Positions 9,375 to 19,082 of a stretch of DNA of 64,000 nt are shown here, piece by piece. Position 1 is the stretch's first letter; the number at the start of each line of letters is the position of its first letter. The notes under the pieces were generated by a model. The model saw only the letters and a list, made by a program, of their open reading frames with translations. It made no database searches and was not told the DNA's origin. The stretch lies in the NCBI GenBank assembly GCA_964555355.1, contig CAZKRY010000005.1, positions 124,001-188,000 of the forward strand, in the 5' to 3' direction. The position numbers and the translations under genes were made by a program. Source of the stretch: CAIKBL01 sp964555355 (GTDB lineage Bacteria > Pseudomonadota > Gammaproteobacteria > Ga0077536).

Positions 9375-10556
9375 ATGTCCAAAGGAGTTGTAATTACAGG
9401 CGCGGCGCGCACCCCCATGGGCGGCATGCAAGGCGCATTGGCGGGCGTGAGCGCGCCGGTGTTGGGCTCGGTGGCAATTAAGGCAGCGCTCGCGCGTGCC
9501 CAGGTCGAGGCGTCGAGTGTCGATGAGACGCTCATGGGCTGTGTTTTGCCGGCGGGTCTAGGACAAGCCCCGGCGCGTCAAGCCTCGATTGGCGCGGGGA
9601 TCCCGAACAGTGTCGGCGCGACGACCGTGAACAAAATGTGCGGGTCGGGTATGAAGGCGGTCATGATGGGCTTCGATTCCATCGTGGCCGGTAATTCCTC
9701 CGTTATCGTCGCGGGCGGCATGGAAAGCATGACCAACGCACCGTATCTGTTGCCGAAGGTGCGTGTTGGAATGCGCCTCGGTCATGGCGAAATGCTCGAT
9801 CACATGTTTTTTGATGGCCTTGAAGATGTTTATCAACGCGGTCGTCTGATGGGTACCTTCGCCGAAGATTGCGCACGCAAGTATCAATTCTCGCGCGAAG
9901 CGCAGGACGAGTACGCCATTGCGTCATTAACGCGCGCGCAAAAAGCTATCACGAGCGGTGCGTTCAAGGCGGAAGTCACACCGGTGGAAGTGACGAGCGG
10001 AAAGTTCACGCAAGTCGTCGATACCGATGAACAGCCGGGTAAAGCCAAGCTCGATCGCATTCCCGAACTCAAACCGGCGTTTGCGAAAGACGGTACCGTC
10101 ACCGCCGCCAATTCAAGCTCCATTTCCGATGGCGCGGCGGCACTGGTATTAACTTCCGCCGAGCATGCCGCCAAGACCGGACAAACGCCGCTGGCGCGGA
10201 TCCTCGCCCACACCACGCACGCGCAAGAGCCAGGTTGGTTTACCACCGCGCCCGTCTTCGCGATGCAGAAGCTTATGCAAAAAGTCGGTTGGACGGATAA
10301 GGACGTCGATCTTTATGAAATCAACGAAGCCTTCGCGGTGGTCCCGATGGCCGCCATGCACGACTTGAAACTCGCGCACGAGAAAGTGAATGTGCGTGGT
10401 GGCGCCTGCGCGCTGGGGCATCCGGTCGGCGCCTCCGGCGCGCGGATCATCGTGACGCTGATTCACGCGCTGCGCGATGCCGGTAAGAAACGCGGTGTAG
10501 CGGGCATTTGTATTGGCGGTGGCGAAGCAACGGCCATGGCCATCGAATTAATCTAA
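9375..10556 (+). CDS. Acetyl-CoA C-acyltransferase (thiolase)
   Basis: The enzyme condenses or cleaves acyl-CoA/acetyl-CoA (thiolase fold, cytoplasm). The nucleophilic Cys lies in NKMCGSGMKAV. The other conserved active-site motifs are NEAFAVVPMA, GGACALGHPVGASGAR with the base His, and CIGGGEA with the second Cys. The ATG at 9375 follows a CGGAG at 9363-9367; an upstream in-frame TTG at 9369 is less likely. The length of 393 residues is typical of biosynthetic/degradative thiolases such as PhaA/AtoB. It stands alone and is followed by a block of palindromic repeats. Confidence 0.94.
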   Translation: MSKGVVITGAARTPMGGMQGALAGVSAPVLGSVAIKAALARAQVEASSVDETLMGCVLPAGLGQAPARQASIGAGIPNSVGATTVNKMCGSGMKAVMMGFDSIVAGNSSVIVAGGMESMTNAPYLLPKVRVGMRLGHGEMLDHMFFDGLEDVYQRGRLMGTFAEDCARKYQFSREAQDEYAIASLTRAQKAITSGAFKAEVTPVEVTSGKFTQVVDTDEQPGKAKLDRIPELKPAFAKDGTVTAANSSSISDGAAALVLTSAEHAAKTGQTPLARILAHTTHAQEPGWFTTAPVFAMQKLMQKVGWTDKDVDLYEINEAFAVVPMAAMHDLKLAHEKVNVRGGACALGHPVGASGARIIVTLIHALRDAGKKRGVAGICIGGGEATAMAIELI

Positions 10557-10569
10557 GCGAAAACTAAAA

Positions 10570-10752
10570 CTCTTCCCGCTCGCGGGAGAGAGTTGGGTGA
10601 AGGCCTTCATGCAGCGTATATCGGCACGCTGCCCCTCACCCGGCGCTGCGCGCCGGCCTCTCCCGGTGGGAGAGGCGAATGCATATCGTCGGATGCGTGC
10701 GCGCAATGGGTCTGACCCTCGCCCGCTTGCGGGAGAGGGTAGGGTGAGGGTC
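10570..10752. repeat. Palindromic repeat cluster, copy A
   Basis: Three GC-rich palindromic units lie here. A short unit occupies 10570-10592. A type-Y unit at 10632-10675 has two stem-loops, one based on GGCGC/GCGCC and one on CCTCTCCC/GGGAGAGG. A type-X unit at 10714-10752 is built on CCCGC/GCGGG and ends in AGGGTGAGGG. Related copies lie at six other intergenic sites of the window. No coding sense is visible. Confidence 0.85.
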
Positions 10753-10760
10753 GTCGGTCC

Positions 10761-11390
10761 TCAAGCCTTCGCACTAGGCCGTGCTGCAACTGTAGCGTAC
10801 CAACGCTGAATATTGACCTGCTCAAGCGTCGGCTTCACCTCAATCCACGCGGCAAATTCCACCGTCACGAAGGCCGTGATATCCGCAGCCGAAAAAAACT
10901 CGCCAGCCACGAATGAGTGCTTGGCCAGCTGTACGTCCAGATCTTCGAAAAAACCTTTGACTCGCGCATGGCCGCGTTCAACCAGCGCGGGGATCTGCGC
11001 ATAATTGCGTGGACCCGTCAGCGCGCGATCCTTAAAGCGCTCCAACGAATTGCGCAAAGCTTCGGCAACCGCCAAGAATCCTTCCAGCTCAATGCGTCGG
11101 CACCACATCTCGACGAGCCCCTGTTCGCGCGCAGTGGCGCCGAATAAAGCGGGCGAAGGGTGCAACGCCTCGATGTAACGACAGATTGCCATCGTTTCCG
11201 TCAACAGCGTGCCGTCATCCAGGCTTAGGGCCGGCACGATGACCGCCGGATTCGTTTGCTTGAATTCATCGTTTAAGTGTTCGCCTTGGCGCAGGTTGAC
11301 TTGTACCGTGGGTACCGACACGCCTTTTTCGGCGAGAAACATGCGAACGCGACGTGGGTTGGGCGCGAGGCTAAAGTCATAGAGCAGCAT
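10761..11390 (-). CDS. Glutathione S-transferase family protein
   Basis: This 209-residue cytoplasmic protein has a thioredoxin-like N-terminal domain (about residues 1-80). It contains NPAVIVPALSLDDGTLLTETMAICRYIE, which includes the cis-proline and the glutathione-contacting ETMAI motif. An all-helical domain follows, with the N-capping motif GEFFSAADITAFV. Substrate and physiological role cannot be inferred. The ATG at 11390 begins the usual beta strand (LLYDFSLAPNPRRVRMFL). It is monocistronic, diverging from the downstream dehydrogenase, and its 3-prime end abuts repeat copy A. Confidence 0.9.
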   Translation of the reverse strand: MLLYDFSLAPNPRRVRMFLAEKGVSVPTVQVNLRQGEHLNDEFKQTNPAVIVPALSLDDGTLLTETMAICRYIEALHPSPALFGATAREQGLVEMWCRRIELEGFLAVAEALRNSLERFKDRALTGPRNYAQIPALVERGHARVKGFFEDLDVQLAKHSFVAGEFFSAADITAFVTVEFAAWIEVKPTLEQVNIQRWYATVAARPSAKA

Positions 11391-11478
11391 GGTGGGATTC
11401 CTGATGTCGAGACCGATGCGGACTCGCTATCATAACGGCATCGTTGACTAACAGATGAATCATCCAAGGGGAGTAGTT

Positions 11479-12249
11479 ATGCAGATCAAAGATAAGGTTG
11501 CAGTGGTCACCGGAGGCGCATCGGGGCTGGGACATGCCACGGCGGAAGCGTTAGTGGCGGCGGGCGCGAAGGTTGCGCTGTTCGATTTGAACGATGATCT
11601 CGGACAAGCCGCGGCCGGTGCGCTCGGCGCGAACGCCATGTATTGCCGAGTCAATGTCGCGAGTGAAGACGAGGTTAAAAACGCGCTCGCGGCGGTCATG
11701 GCGCGCTTCGGTGCCGTGCATATCTGTATCAATTGCGCCGGGATCGGCAGTGCGGAGAAAACCGTCAGCCGCGGCGCGCCGCATGCGCTTGATCACTACG
11801 TGCGTATCATCAACGTGAATCTCATCGGTACATTCAATGTGCTGCGCTTGGCGGCCGTCGAAATGACCAAGAACACGCCGGAAGGTGTAAGCGGCGAACG
11901 CGGCGTCATCATCAACACGGCCTCGATTGCCGCTTACGATGGACAAACGGGCCAGGCCGCGTATGCCGCGAGCAAAGGTGGCGTGGTCAGCATGACCTTG
12001 CCGATTGCGCGCGATCTCGCGCGTGAAGGGATCCGTTGCGTCACGATCGCGCCAGGGCTCTTTGAAACGCCGATGGTCAAGGGACTGTCCGATAAAATCC
12101 GCGCCGGCATCGAAGCACAGCTCGAATACCCGAAGCGGTTCGGAATGCCCGCCGAATACGCCAAACTTGCGCAACACATCGTCGAGAATGCGTACTTAAA
12201 CGGTGAATGCATCCGTTTGGACGCGGCGAGCCGGCTACCGCCTCGTTAA
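11479..12249 (+). CDS. Short-chain dehydrogenase, 3-hydroxyacyl-CoA dehydrogenase type (HSD10-like)
   Basis: This 256-residue Rossmann oxidoreductase has the cofactor loop TGGASGLGHA, the NCAG variant of the family NNAG motif, and the catalytic Ser-Tyr-Lys set in NTASIAAYDGQTGQAAYAASKGG. The NCAG variant and the overall sequence resemble type-2 3-hydroxyacyl-CoA dehydrogenases (HSD17B10-like), which act in fatty acid and isoleucine breakdown. The ATG at 11479 is preceded by a strong GGGGAG; an upstream ATG at 11455 lacks such a site. The tag gene follows after 10 bp, so the two may be co-transcribed. Confidence 0.88.
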   Translation: MQIKDKVAVVTGGASGLGHATAEALVAAGAKVALFDLNDDLGQAAAGALGANAMYCRVNVASEDEVKNALAAVMARFGAVHICINCAGIGSAEKTVSRGAPHALDHYVRIINVNLIGTFNVLRLAAVEMTKNTPEGVSGERGVIINTASIAAYDGQTGQAAYAASKGGVVSMTLPIARDLAREGIRCVTIAPGLFETPMVKGLSDKIRAGIEAQLEYPKRFGMPAEYAKLAQHIVENAYLNGECIRLDAASRLPPR

Positions 12250-12259
12250 AAATACCGCG

Positions 12260-12859
12260 ATGTCCGCTCAAGTCTCCTCCGCGAACGTGCGGCGCTGCCC
12301 ATGGGCCGGCGACAAGCCGGTCATGGTTGCCTACCACGATCGCGAGTGGGGCGTACCGGTATTCGATGATCGCGTGTTGTTTGAGTTTCTGACGCTGGAA
12401 GCGGCGCAAGCGGGATTAAGTTGGTCGACCATTTTGAACAAACGCGACGGCTATCGGGCGGCATTCGCGCAATTCGATCCGCAAAAAGTCGCGCGCTTCA
12501 ATATGCGAAAGATCGAAAAACTCATTCACGATCCCAGTATCGTGCGTAACCGCGCGAAGATTAATGCGGCGGTGACTAACGCGAAATGCTTTCTGGAAGT
12601 CCAAGCGGAATTCGGCAGCTTCGCCAAATATTGTTGGGGATTTGTGGAGGGCGCGCCGCGGCGTAATCGCTTTAAAAACATGACCGAATTGCCGGCCACC
12701 TCGCCGCAGTCGGATGCGTTGGCACGTGACTTAAAGAAACGCGGCTTTAAGTTTTTAGGTTCGACCGTAGTTTATGCGCACATGCAAGCGACGGGGATGG
12801 TTAATGACCATCTCGTGAGCTGTTTTCGATATGACGAGGTGTCGCGAGCGCTTGGGTAA
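12260..12859 (+). CDS. tag: DNA-3-methyladenine glycosylase I
   Basis: This enzyme excises 3-methyladenine from alkylated DNA (base excision repair). The 199 residues show the family features. RRCPWAG supplies the N-terminal zinc Cys. YHDREWGVP supplies a zinc His, and LEAAQAGLSW and ILNKRDGYRAAF follow. Near the C terminus VNDHLVSCF provides the last zinc His and Cys. The ATG at 12260 is 10 bp after the dehydrogenase gene. The call is firm. Confidence 0.95.
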   Translation: MSAQVSSANVRRCPWAGDKPVMVAYHDREWGVPVFDDRVLFEFLTLEAAQAGLSWSTILNKRDGYRAAFAQFDPQKVARFNMRKIEKLIHDPSIVRNRAKINAAVTNAKCFLEVQAEFGSFAKYCWGFVEGAPRRNRFKNMTELPATSPQSDALARDLKKRGFKFLGSTVVYAHMQATGMVNDHLVSCFRYDEVSRALG

Positions 12860-12864
12860 GTCGA

Positions 12865-12933
12865 CACCCTCTCCCGCACGGCGGGAGAGGGCTGGCATGA
12901 GGGCGCACTGTCCCGCAAGGCGTAAGCGGGAAT
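12865..12933. repeat. Palindromic repeat, copy B (possible terminator)
   Basis: A perfect 11-bp stem (CCCTCTCCCGC, loop ACG, complementary arm) occupies 12867-12891. A second short GC palindrome lies further right. It sits between the converging tag and YCF48-like genes and may stop transcription, although no T-run follows it. Confidence 0.7.
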
Positions 12934-12951
12934 GGATGAATCGATAATCTG

Positions 12952-14190
12952 CTACTTGGAAGTCACCGGCACGCGCACCCACTTGCCATCTTTGAGTGAA
13001 ATGACGGTCGAGCGCCCGCCGAGCATGATGAGTTGACCGTCGGGCATCGTGATTGGTGTTCGCAACCAGGACAATAGCTGTAATTCCGACCGGTCCGCGA
13101 TCGACCACTCCTCCCCGTTCAAGATCCCGATTAAGCCCACCGCACCGGCCACCGCGGGTTGTCCACTGGCCGTCACCGTCACACCAAACACGCCTTCGTT
13201 GCTCGGCGGCGGCACCGACGTCCAGGTCGCGCCAGCATCCGCGCTCGCGCGAATGACGCCGGCCGCGCCGGTCAGATACATGTGGCTGTCTTTTTGCGTG
13301 CCCGCGATCCAATACGGCGGCTCAGGCTCTTTCGGTGACAGCTGCGCGTCACGCCGAACCCAGCTTTGGCCACCGTCCGGGCTTTGCAGAATCATGCCAA
13401 ACTCGCCGGCGAGCGTGACATTAGTCCCGTCGAAAATGACCACATTCCACGAAATGTCGCCGGCGCGAAAGGCTGGACCAGGGGCGAACTTGAACTCGAT
13501 CGATGGCGCCGGTTCTTTGTCCAGCGCATTCATGAACTGGATGAAACCTTCGTCCGGGTACAGCGTGTAGTCCGTGTCGGCCACCGGCGGCTTGCCGCCA
13601 ACTGCCGCATTGAACACGATGCTATCCATGTTCAAGTTGCTAACGCCGAAATACCACTCACCGGGATCCCCGTTGGGAAAAACCATGGTTGGTTGCGTGA
13701 CTTCCGAAATTTCCACCGGCGTCCAAGTCTTGCCGTCGCTGCTGTTAGCTAGCATGCCGCGGCCGCCCACCGCCCAAGCTTTCCCGTTCGCCGCCGCGAT
13801 ATCGAGGACCGGCTCGTGGTGTTCGGAGAGATTGGCGACCTCGGTGACGGTTTTGCCGTCAAACAGGAAGACTTTGCCGGAAGAACTGCCGAGTAGCACT
13901 TCGTTGTCCGAATAGCGTTCGAGGGCAGTGAAGTCTTCGTTCGGTACATTGGGAAACTGCGTCAGCTCGGCACCGGTGTCGGTAATTTTCAACAAACCGA
14001 GCAGGCCGTGGGCGCCGGTCACAACGATACCGCCCTGCGATGCCAGATACGCGCCATCCAGAAAATCGATGACCAACGGAGCACGAAAGTCCTGCATCTC
14101 CTCCCTGGCCGCCCAGGCATTATGCGCGCCAAGGGAACCTATCATCATGGCCAAGGGTGCTAGCAATAGCCGTGTACGCTCGATACTCAT
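12952..14190 (-). CDS. YCF48-like (BNR-repeat) exported protein
   Basis: This 412-residue protein begins with a cleavable signal peptide (hydrophobic LLLAPLAMMIGSLGA, cleavage likely after HNAWA) and should be periplasmic. The body is made of beta-propeller-type repeats resembling the photosystem II assembly factor YCF48. Examples are ANGKAWAVGGRGMLANSSDGKTW, GEFGMILQSPDGGQSW and GAAGVIRASADAGATW. Proteins of this type are often encoded beside RND (MMPL), DUF1302 and DUF1329 genes, and those genes lie at 16.6-22.9 kb here. The ATG at 14190 is preceded by AAGG. The molecular role is not established; scaffolding of the envelope system is inferred. Confidence 0.82.
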   Translation of the reverse strand: MSIERTRLLLAPLAMMIGSLGAHNAWAAREEMQDFRAPLVIDFLDGAYLASQGGIVVTGAHGLLGLLKITDTGAELTQFPNVPNEDFTALERYSDNEVLLGSSSGKVFLFDGKTVTEVANLSEHHEPVLDIAAANGKAWAVGGRGMLANSSDGKTWTPVEISEVTQPTMVFPNGDPGEWYFGVSNLNMDSIVFNAAVGGKPPVADTDYTLYPDEGFIQFMNALDKEPAPSIEFKFAPGPAFRAGDISWNVVIFDGTNVTLAGEFGMILQSPDGGQSWVRRDAQLSPKEPEPPYWIAGTQKDSHMYLTGAAGVIRASADAGATWTSVPPPSNEGVFGVTVTASGQPAVAGAVGLIGILNGEEWSIADRSELQLLSWLRTPITMPDGQLIMLGGRSTVISLKDGKWVRVPVTSK

Positions 14191-14370
14191 TCGTTGAATG
14201 CCTTGCAAGAAGATTTAAGAAAAAGTTGGATCACAGAGTCCGTGGGAGGCGTGCTTTGGCTTAATTAGGGTACACGGGCTCCCGCGTTCGGGCGCGTACC
14301 TTACCAATAAGGCCCTTGCGCGGACAAGCGAAACGCGCGACCTCGCCGCGGACCAGCCTGCTGCCGATGC

Positions 14371-14859
14371 CTAGGATGCGACCGACGCGTATCGCCCTTT
14401 GTAGTACAGCACGGGGTCAATCGTGTCGGATTCCGGGAGCCGAAGGTTGCAGACTTCGCCGACCACGATTTGATGGTCACCGCCCGGAAAAATGTCCGTC
14501 ACCCGGCATTCGATACACAGCAGCGTCCCGTCGAGCAGCGGCGCGTTGGTGACCCCGCGCGTAAACGCCACCCCGTCGAACTTATTAGGACCCTTCTTCG
14601 CAAACGCGTTGGAGAGCGCTTGTTGTGTGCTGCTCAGGATATTGATACAGAACACGCGGCTGCGGCGTAGTGGCTCAAAAGTATCTGACTTGTTATCCAC
14701 GCAAATGAGAAACAGCGGCGGTGTTAGCGATAACGAGGTCACCGCGTTCATGGTGAGCCCATAGGGCGTTGAGTCGGTGTCGCAGCTGGTAATGATGGAC
14801 ACGCCGGTTGCCCAATAACCGGAGGCTTTACGGAAAAGTTCGGGCGTCAATTCGGTCAT
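14371..14859 (-). CDS. Flavin reductase family protein
   Basis: This 162-residue split-barrel FMN-binding protein supplies reduced flavin to a partner oxygenase, or acts as a flavin-dependent reductase. Motifs are FRKASGYWATGVSIIT, YGLTMNAVTSLSLTPPLFLICVD near residues 30-55 and DHQIVVGEV near the C terminus. The ATG at 14859 begins MTELTPELFR. It lies 78 bp downstream of a luciferase-family monooxygenase on the same strand. A two-component FMNH2-dependent monooxygenase is therefore likely, but this is inference. Confidence 0.9.
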   Translation of the reverse strand: MTELTPELFRKASGYWATGVSIITSCDTDSTPYGLTMNAVTSLSLTPPLFLICVDNKSDTFEPLRRSRVFCINILSSTQQALSNAFAKKGPNKFDGVAFTRGVTNAPLLDGTLLCIECRVTDIFPGGDHQIVVGEVCNLRLPESDTIDPVLYYKGRYASVAS

Positions 14860-14937
14860 GCGTGACAGCTTTCTCGAGTGCGGTAACAGGGCGCGTATTG
14901 TGGTGCGCGGCACACGCCGCTGGCTAGAGGAAATTTG

Positions 14938-16332
14938 CTAGGAATAGGATGGCCGCACGTCGTCAAAAGTCGGAACCGCGGAATTTGCCGGCGGCGGGCG
15001 TCCCCCGCAGGCTCGATGCAACATGGGCATGCAGGTTTCGGCGAAATAGCGCATTTGATCCTCGATCTCCGGACCTTTGAAGCCGGCAAGTTCGAACCAT
15101 GCATGAAACATGAAGTCTTCGTACCCTACTTGGTCTTTGATGCGCAGAATCTTCGCAACGACTTCGTCCGGTGTGCCGAACAGCGCGACCTCTTTTTGTA
15201 GCAGCGATTCGGGGGAAATCTTCGTGCGCAGATCGAGTAGATCGTTCTGTGCGCCGGAGAGGAGGGCAGCGAATCCAAATGGGCCGTAATAATCCCACTG
15301 CACTTCAAGCGCCAACTTGAAGCGGGCGAGTTCGCGCGCGCGATCCATCCCGGGAAGCAGCAAATGGATATATCGACACGTCACGATCCCGCGGCGTTTG
15401 TCGGCGTCCCAACCGTATTTGAAGCGGCCGCGCTGGAGGCGATCCGGCCAACCGGCCCGTTCCGCCGCCTCGTAATACAGCTCGACGTTGTGCTTTAAGC
15501 GCTCGGTGGGTTCGATGATGAAATACCCGTTGACGCCTTTTTCGGCTGCAAAATTGATCGAACGTGGACTCGTCAGTGGCTCCCACAATTGAGGGTAGGG
15601 CTTTTGTAGGGGTTGCGGAAACACGCTGATCTCTTTGAGCGTGGTGGTGGTGGCCAAGACCGGATTCCCCGCGGAATACATATCCGGGCCGCCCAGATTC
15701 AAAATTTCGTCGACGCGCCGTTCGACTTTCGCCATGCCGTAATAGGCCATGGTCTGCTTGTGATTCCACTTGGTGTAGCGCGGCGGAATCGAAAAAAACT
15801 CGTCGCGATGCGAGAACGACGGCAACGTCCAACACTTGATCATGATTTCAAGCGCCTCTTGGAAGGCCACTCGGTTTCGTTCCTGATCCTGAATGGTCGA
15901 GCCGTAAGGCTTGCCTAAGACCTCGTTTTCGCGCGGCTGATAACCCCGGCCGACGCCCACTTCCACGCGGCCGCCGCTCACCACATCCAGCATCGCGGCC
16001 ATTTCCGCCAGCCGCACTGGATGATGCCAGGTGATGATGTTGGCGGCTTGGCCTAAACGGATGCGGCGGGTATTGGCGGCGATGGCCATTTCGCTCGCGA
16101 GCGGGTTCGGACTGTTCTCGGCACCCTCAGGCTGGAAGTGATGCTCGGTTTGGAACCAGTAATCGAAGCCAAGCTTGTCGGCCAGGATGCCTTGCCGGAT
16201 TTGATTGACGATGGTGCGCTGCGCGGCCTCATGGACCTCCGCCAGGGAGCCGTCGTTGCAAACGGTCCCGTCCGCAGTCCTGATCGGGGGTAAATCGCAC
16301 GCCCCGTTATGAAACACACCGATTTCAATCAT
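14938..16332 (-). CDS. Luciferase-like flavin-dependent monooxygenase
   Basis: This 464-residue TIM-barrel protein belongs to the LLM/bacterial luciferase class, which uses FMNH2 and oxygen. Evidence is MIEIGVFHNGACD at the start, LGFDYWFQTEHHF, TRRIRLGQAANIITWHHPVRLAEMAAMLD and GGRVEVGVGRGYQPREN. The C-terminal part contains ALFGTPDEVVAKI. The ATG at 16332 is preferred over an upstream in-frame start at 16395 because homologous proteins begin at this strand. It is upstream of, and probably co-transcribed with, the flavin reductase. It diverges from the RND gene across 273 bp. Substrate unknown. Confidence 0.9.
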   Translation of the reverse strand: MIEIGVFHNGACDLPPIRTADGTVCNDGSLAEVHEAAQRTIVNQIRQGILADKLGFDYWFQTEHHFQPEGAENSPNPLASEMAIAANTRRIRLGQAANIITWHHPVRLAEMAAMLDVVSGGRVEVGVGRGYQPRENEVLGKPYGSTIQDQERNRVAFQEALEIMIKCWTLPSFSHRDEFFSIPPRYTKWNHKQTMAYYGMAKVERRVDEILNLGGPDMYSAGNPVLATTTTLKEISVFPQPLQKPYPQLWEPLTSPRSINFAAEKGVNGYFIIEPTERLKHNVELYYEAAERAGWPDRLQRGRFKYGWDADKRRGIVTCRYIHLLLPGMDRARELARFKLALEVQWDYYGPFGFAALLSGAQNDLLDLRTKISPESLLQKEVALFGTPDEVVAKILRIKDQVGYEDFMFHAWFELAGFKGPEIEDQMRYFAETCMPMLHRACGGRPPPANSAVPTFDDVRPSYS

Positions 16333-16605
16333 CGGAGGATCATGGCCCAGCGCAGCGGCCGGCGTATAGCGGTCTTTGCGGCGCGGTGCGCCCAATCGGC
16401 GCGGCGCGCATTTCGGGCATTTTGTTGCATCCTAGCAACAGAATCACGCTAAATGCATCCAGGGTCACAAAAAAACGTTTACCTGCCGCAACAAACTATG
16501 GCAGACTCGCGCCGCTGGTAGCCACATACGGCGGCGTACGCATTGGCGTCACCGACAATAAATACTTTAAGTACAACGCACGAGTTCGCTTCAGGAGAGG
16601 TTGGG

Positions 16606-19023
16606 TTGGACGAGCATCCAATTAAAAATACGCGGGGACAACGGCTTGCGAACTGGATGATGGATCGCAAGTGGATCACGTTCCTGATCGTCATCGTGCC
16701 AACGGTACTCATGGGCTGGGCCATCCCAAGCATCTCGGTGTACTCGCGTTTCGCGGACTTGCTACCGACCAAACACGAATACATCCAGAACTACAATCGC
16801 ATGAAGCAAACCTTCGGCGGCGCCAACGTGGTCACCATGGCGTTGGAGGTCAAAGAAGAAGGTAAAGATATCTTCGAGTACGACACCCTCGTCAAAATTA
16901 AAAAACTGACGGAAGAAGTCGACCTCATCGCCGGCGTCAATCACTACCAGGTCGCGAGCATCGCGCATCCCAAAATTCGCCGTATCCGGACCACCGCCGG
17001 TGGCTTAATCAAATCCGAGCCGGTGTTGCCGAAGGATATTCCGCAAGACGCCGTGGCGCTCAAGAAGCTACGCGAAGAATCGTTTAACAACGATATCGTT
17101 TACGGCACTTACATTTCGCCTGATGGTCGCGCCGCGTTAATCCTGGCAGGGTTCGACGAAGAACGCTTGAACTACACGGAAATCCACCGGCGCCTGCAAG
17201 AGCTGAAAAGCGAAGTGGAAGCGGACGGAAAAACGGCACTCTACGTCGCCGGTGAGCCGATGCTTAAAGGCTGGATTTATTACCACTCGAAAGAACTCTT
17301 CACGATCTTCGGCATCACCTTCTTGGTCATGCTGGCATTGCTATGGATTCACTTCCGTTCAATTTCCGGCGTCGTGGTGCCGTTACTCGGCACCGCGCTC
17401 TCGGCCGTGTGGGGCTTGGGCTTCGTCGGGTGGATGGGCTACAACCTAGATCCGCTCGTGTTGGTGGTGCCCATCCTCATCTCCGCGCGCACGGCCAGCC
17501 ACTGCGTGCAGTTCATGGAACGCTACTACGATGAGGTGCGTTTGGGGCGCGACCGTGATACTGCCGTGCGGGTATCCATGGGCGAACTCATCGTGCCGGC
17601 ATCTATCGCGATTTTCACGGATGCCGCCGGTCTTTTGGTCCTCGCGGTGTCGTCGATGCCGATCATCGCCAAGATGGGTTACTTCTGCGCCGTATGGTCG
17701 GCGAGCAATATGATCACGGTGTCGGTGTTCGTGCCGTTGATTCTGTCGATTCTGCCGATACCCAGCATCGACCGCGCCGAAGAGCATAAGCATTTGCCGT
17801 CCCGCATGATGCATAACCTTGGCGTGTGGTTGGTCGGACGCACTGCCCAGATGTTCGTCTTTGGCGCGGTTGCGCTGATCGCCGTGTGGTCGACGTATTA
17901 CGGCTGGAACCCGCCACTCGGCGAGAGCAAACCCGGTTCACCAATCCTTTTTCATGACTCGGAATACAACGTCGCCGCCGCGCATATTGCGGACCGCTTT
18001 GCCGGTGCCAATCAGTTCAGCATTTACTTTGAAGGCGACAAAGCCCATCGCATGAAAGACCCGGCGGTGGTCGCGGTGATGGAAGAGTTCGGTCGTTACA
18101 TGGCGGACACGTTCAATTATGGCGGTACGCGGGAGATCCCGCACTTGGTACGCTCGATCAATCGCCTGTATCACTATGACGATCCACGTTGGTCGATCAT
18201 CCCCAAAGAACAGAAGGATATCGGCAACACGTTGTTCATGTACGAGGCAGGCGCGGCAATGCCAGGTGTCATCCTGGAATACATGGACTTGGAGGGGAAA
18301 ACCGCCAACTTTGTGGTCTTCTACAAAGACGCGACCGGCAAAACCGTGCACACGGCAGTGGACGCCGCCAAAAAGTTTTTGCACGAACACCCGATGGAAG
18401 GTGTGACTGCGCGCTTTGCGGGCGGCATCATCGGCACCACCGCAGCCGCTAACGAGGAAACCAAAGCTTCTGACTTGAAGATGACGGGCCTCATCATCGC
18501 GCTCGTCATGCTCTCGGTCATCGTGACCTACAAGTCGATGCTATCCGGACTCTTGGTATTCATCGTGCTGGGCCTCGCCGTCATGATGAACCGCGCGTTC
18601 ATGACGATTCGCGACATCGGTTTGAACGTCAACACCATGCCGGTGACGTCAGTCGGGGTCGGCTTAGGCGTCGACTACGCGATTTACATGCTCGACCGCA
18701 TTAAAGAAGAGGTCAAACACCGGACCTTGGATGACGCGCTGATTGTTTCTATGCGGACCACCGGTGCCGCGGTGCTCTTCACCGCGTTGATGGTGGTCGC
18801 GGGGATCGTTTATTGGATCCCAGGTTCGTCGTTGCGGTTCAACAGCGAAATGTCGCTGCTGCTCTGCATGTTAATGGTCAGCAACATGGTTGGCGCCATT
18901 ACCGTCATCCCGCTGCTGGTCAAAGTGCTGAAGCCCAGCTTCGTCATGAAGGAACATGTCGACGATACGGTTACGTCGCTCGATGCCCGGCAGGGTGTGT
19001 GGGCGGTCGGTAAGGTTGGTTAA
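16606..19023 (+). CDS. RND (MMPL) family transporter
   Basis: This large inner-membrane exporter has about 805 residues. Two halves each have a first membrane helix, a large periplasmic domain and a helix bundle. Clear hydrophobic segments are FLIVIVPTVLMGWAIP, LFTIFGITFLVMLALLWIHF, GLIIALVMLSVIVTY and VLFTALMVVAGIVYWI. The motif VGVGLGVDYAIYMLDRIKEEV in the second half is typical of MMPL/SSD proteins. I chose the TTG at 16606 because AGGAGAGG ends 5 nt before it; a TTG at 16543 lacks such a site. It leads the DUF1302-DUF1329 genes. Cargo is unknown and possibly hydrophobic. Confidence 0.9.
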   Translation: MDEHPIKNTRGQRLANWMMDRKWITFLIVIVPTVLMGWAIPSISVYSRFADLLPTKHEYIQNYNRMKQTFGGANVVTMALEVKEEGKDIFEYDTLVKIKKLTEEVDLIAGVNHYQVASIAHPKIRRIRTTAGGLIKSEPVLPKDIPQDAVALKKLREESFNNDIVYGTYISPDGRAALILAGFDEERLNYTEIHRRLQELKSEVEADGKTALYVAGEPMLKGWIYYHSKELFTIFGITFLVMLALLWIHFRSISGVVVPLLGTALSAVWGLGFVGWMGYNLDPLVLVVPILISARTASHCVQFMERYYDEVRLGRDRDTAVRVSMGELIVPASIAIFTDAAGLLVLAVSSMPIIAKMGYFCAVWSASNMITVSVFVPLILSILPIPSIDRAEEHKHLPSRMMHNLGVWLVGRTAQMFVFGAVALIAVWSTYYGWNPPLGESKPGSPILFHDSEYNVAAAHIADRFAGANQFSIYFEGDKAHRMKDPAVVAVMEEFGRYMADTFNYGGTREIPHLVRSINRLYHYDDPRWSIIPKEQKDIGNTLFMYEAGAAMPGVILEYMDLEGKTANFVVFYKDATGKTVHTAVDAAKKFLHEHPMEGVTARFAGGIIGTTAAANEETKASDLKMTGLIIALVMLSVIVTYKSMLSGLLVFIVLGLAVMMNRAFMTIRDIGLNVNTMPVTSVGVGLGVDYAIYMLDRIKEEVKHRTLDDALIVSMRTTGAAVLFTALMVVAGIVYWIPGSSLRFNSEMSLLLCMLMVSNMVGAITVIPLLVKVLKPSFVMKEHVDDTVTSLDARQGVWAVGKVG

Positions 19024-19082
19024 GTTGGAATTGCAGCCGCGCGTTTTTGCGCTGCCGGCTGCGTTTGTTGAAGGGGGAAACT

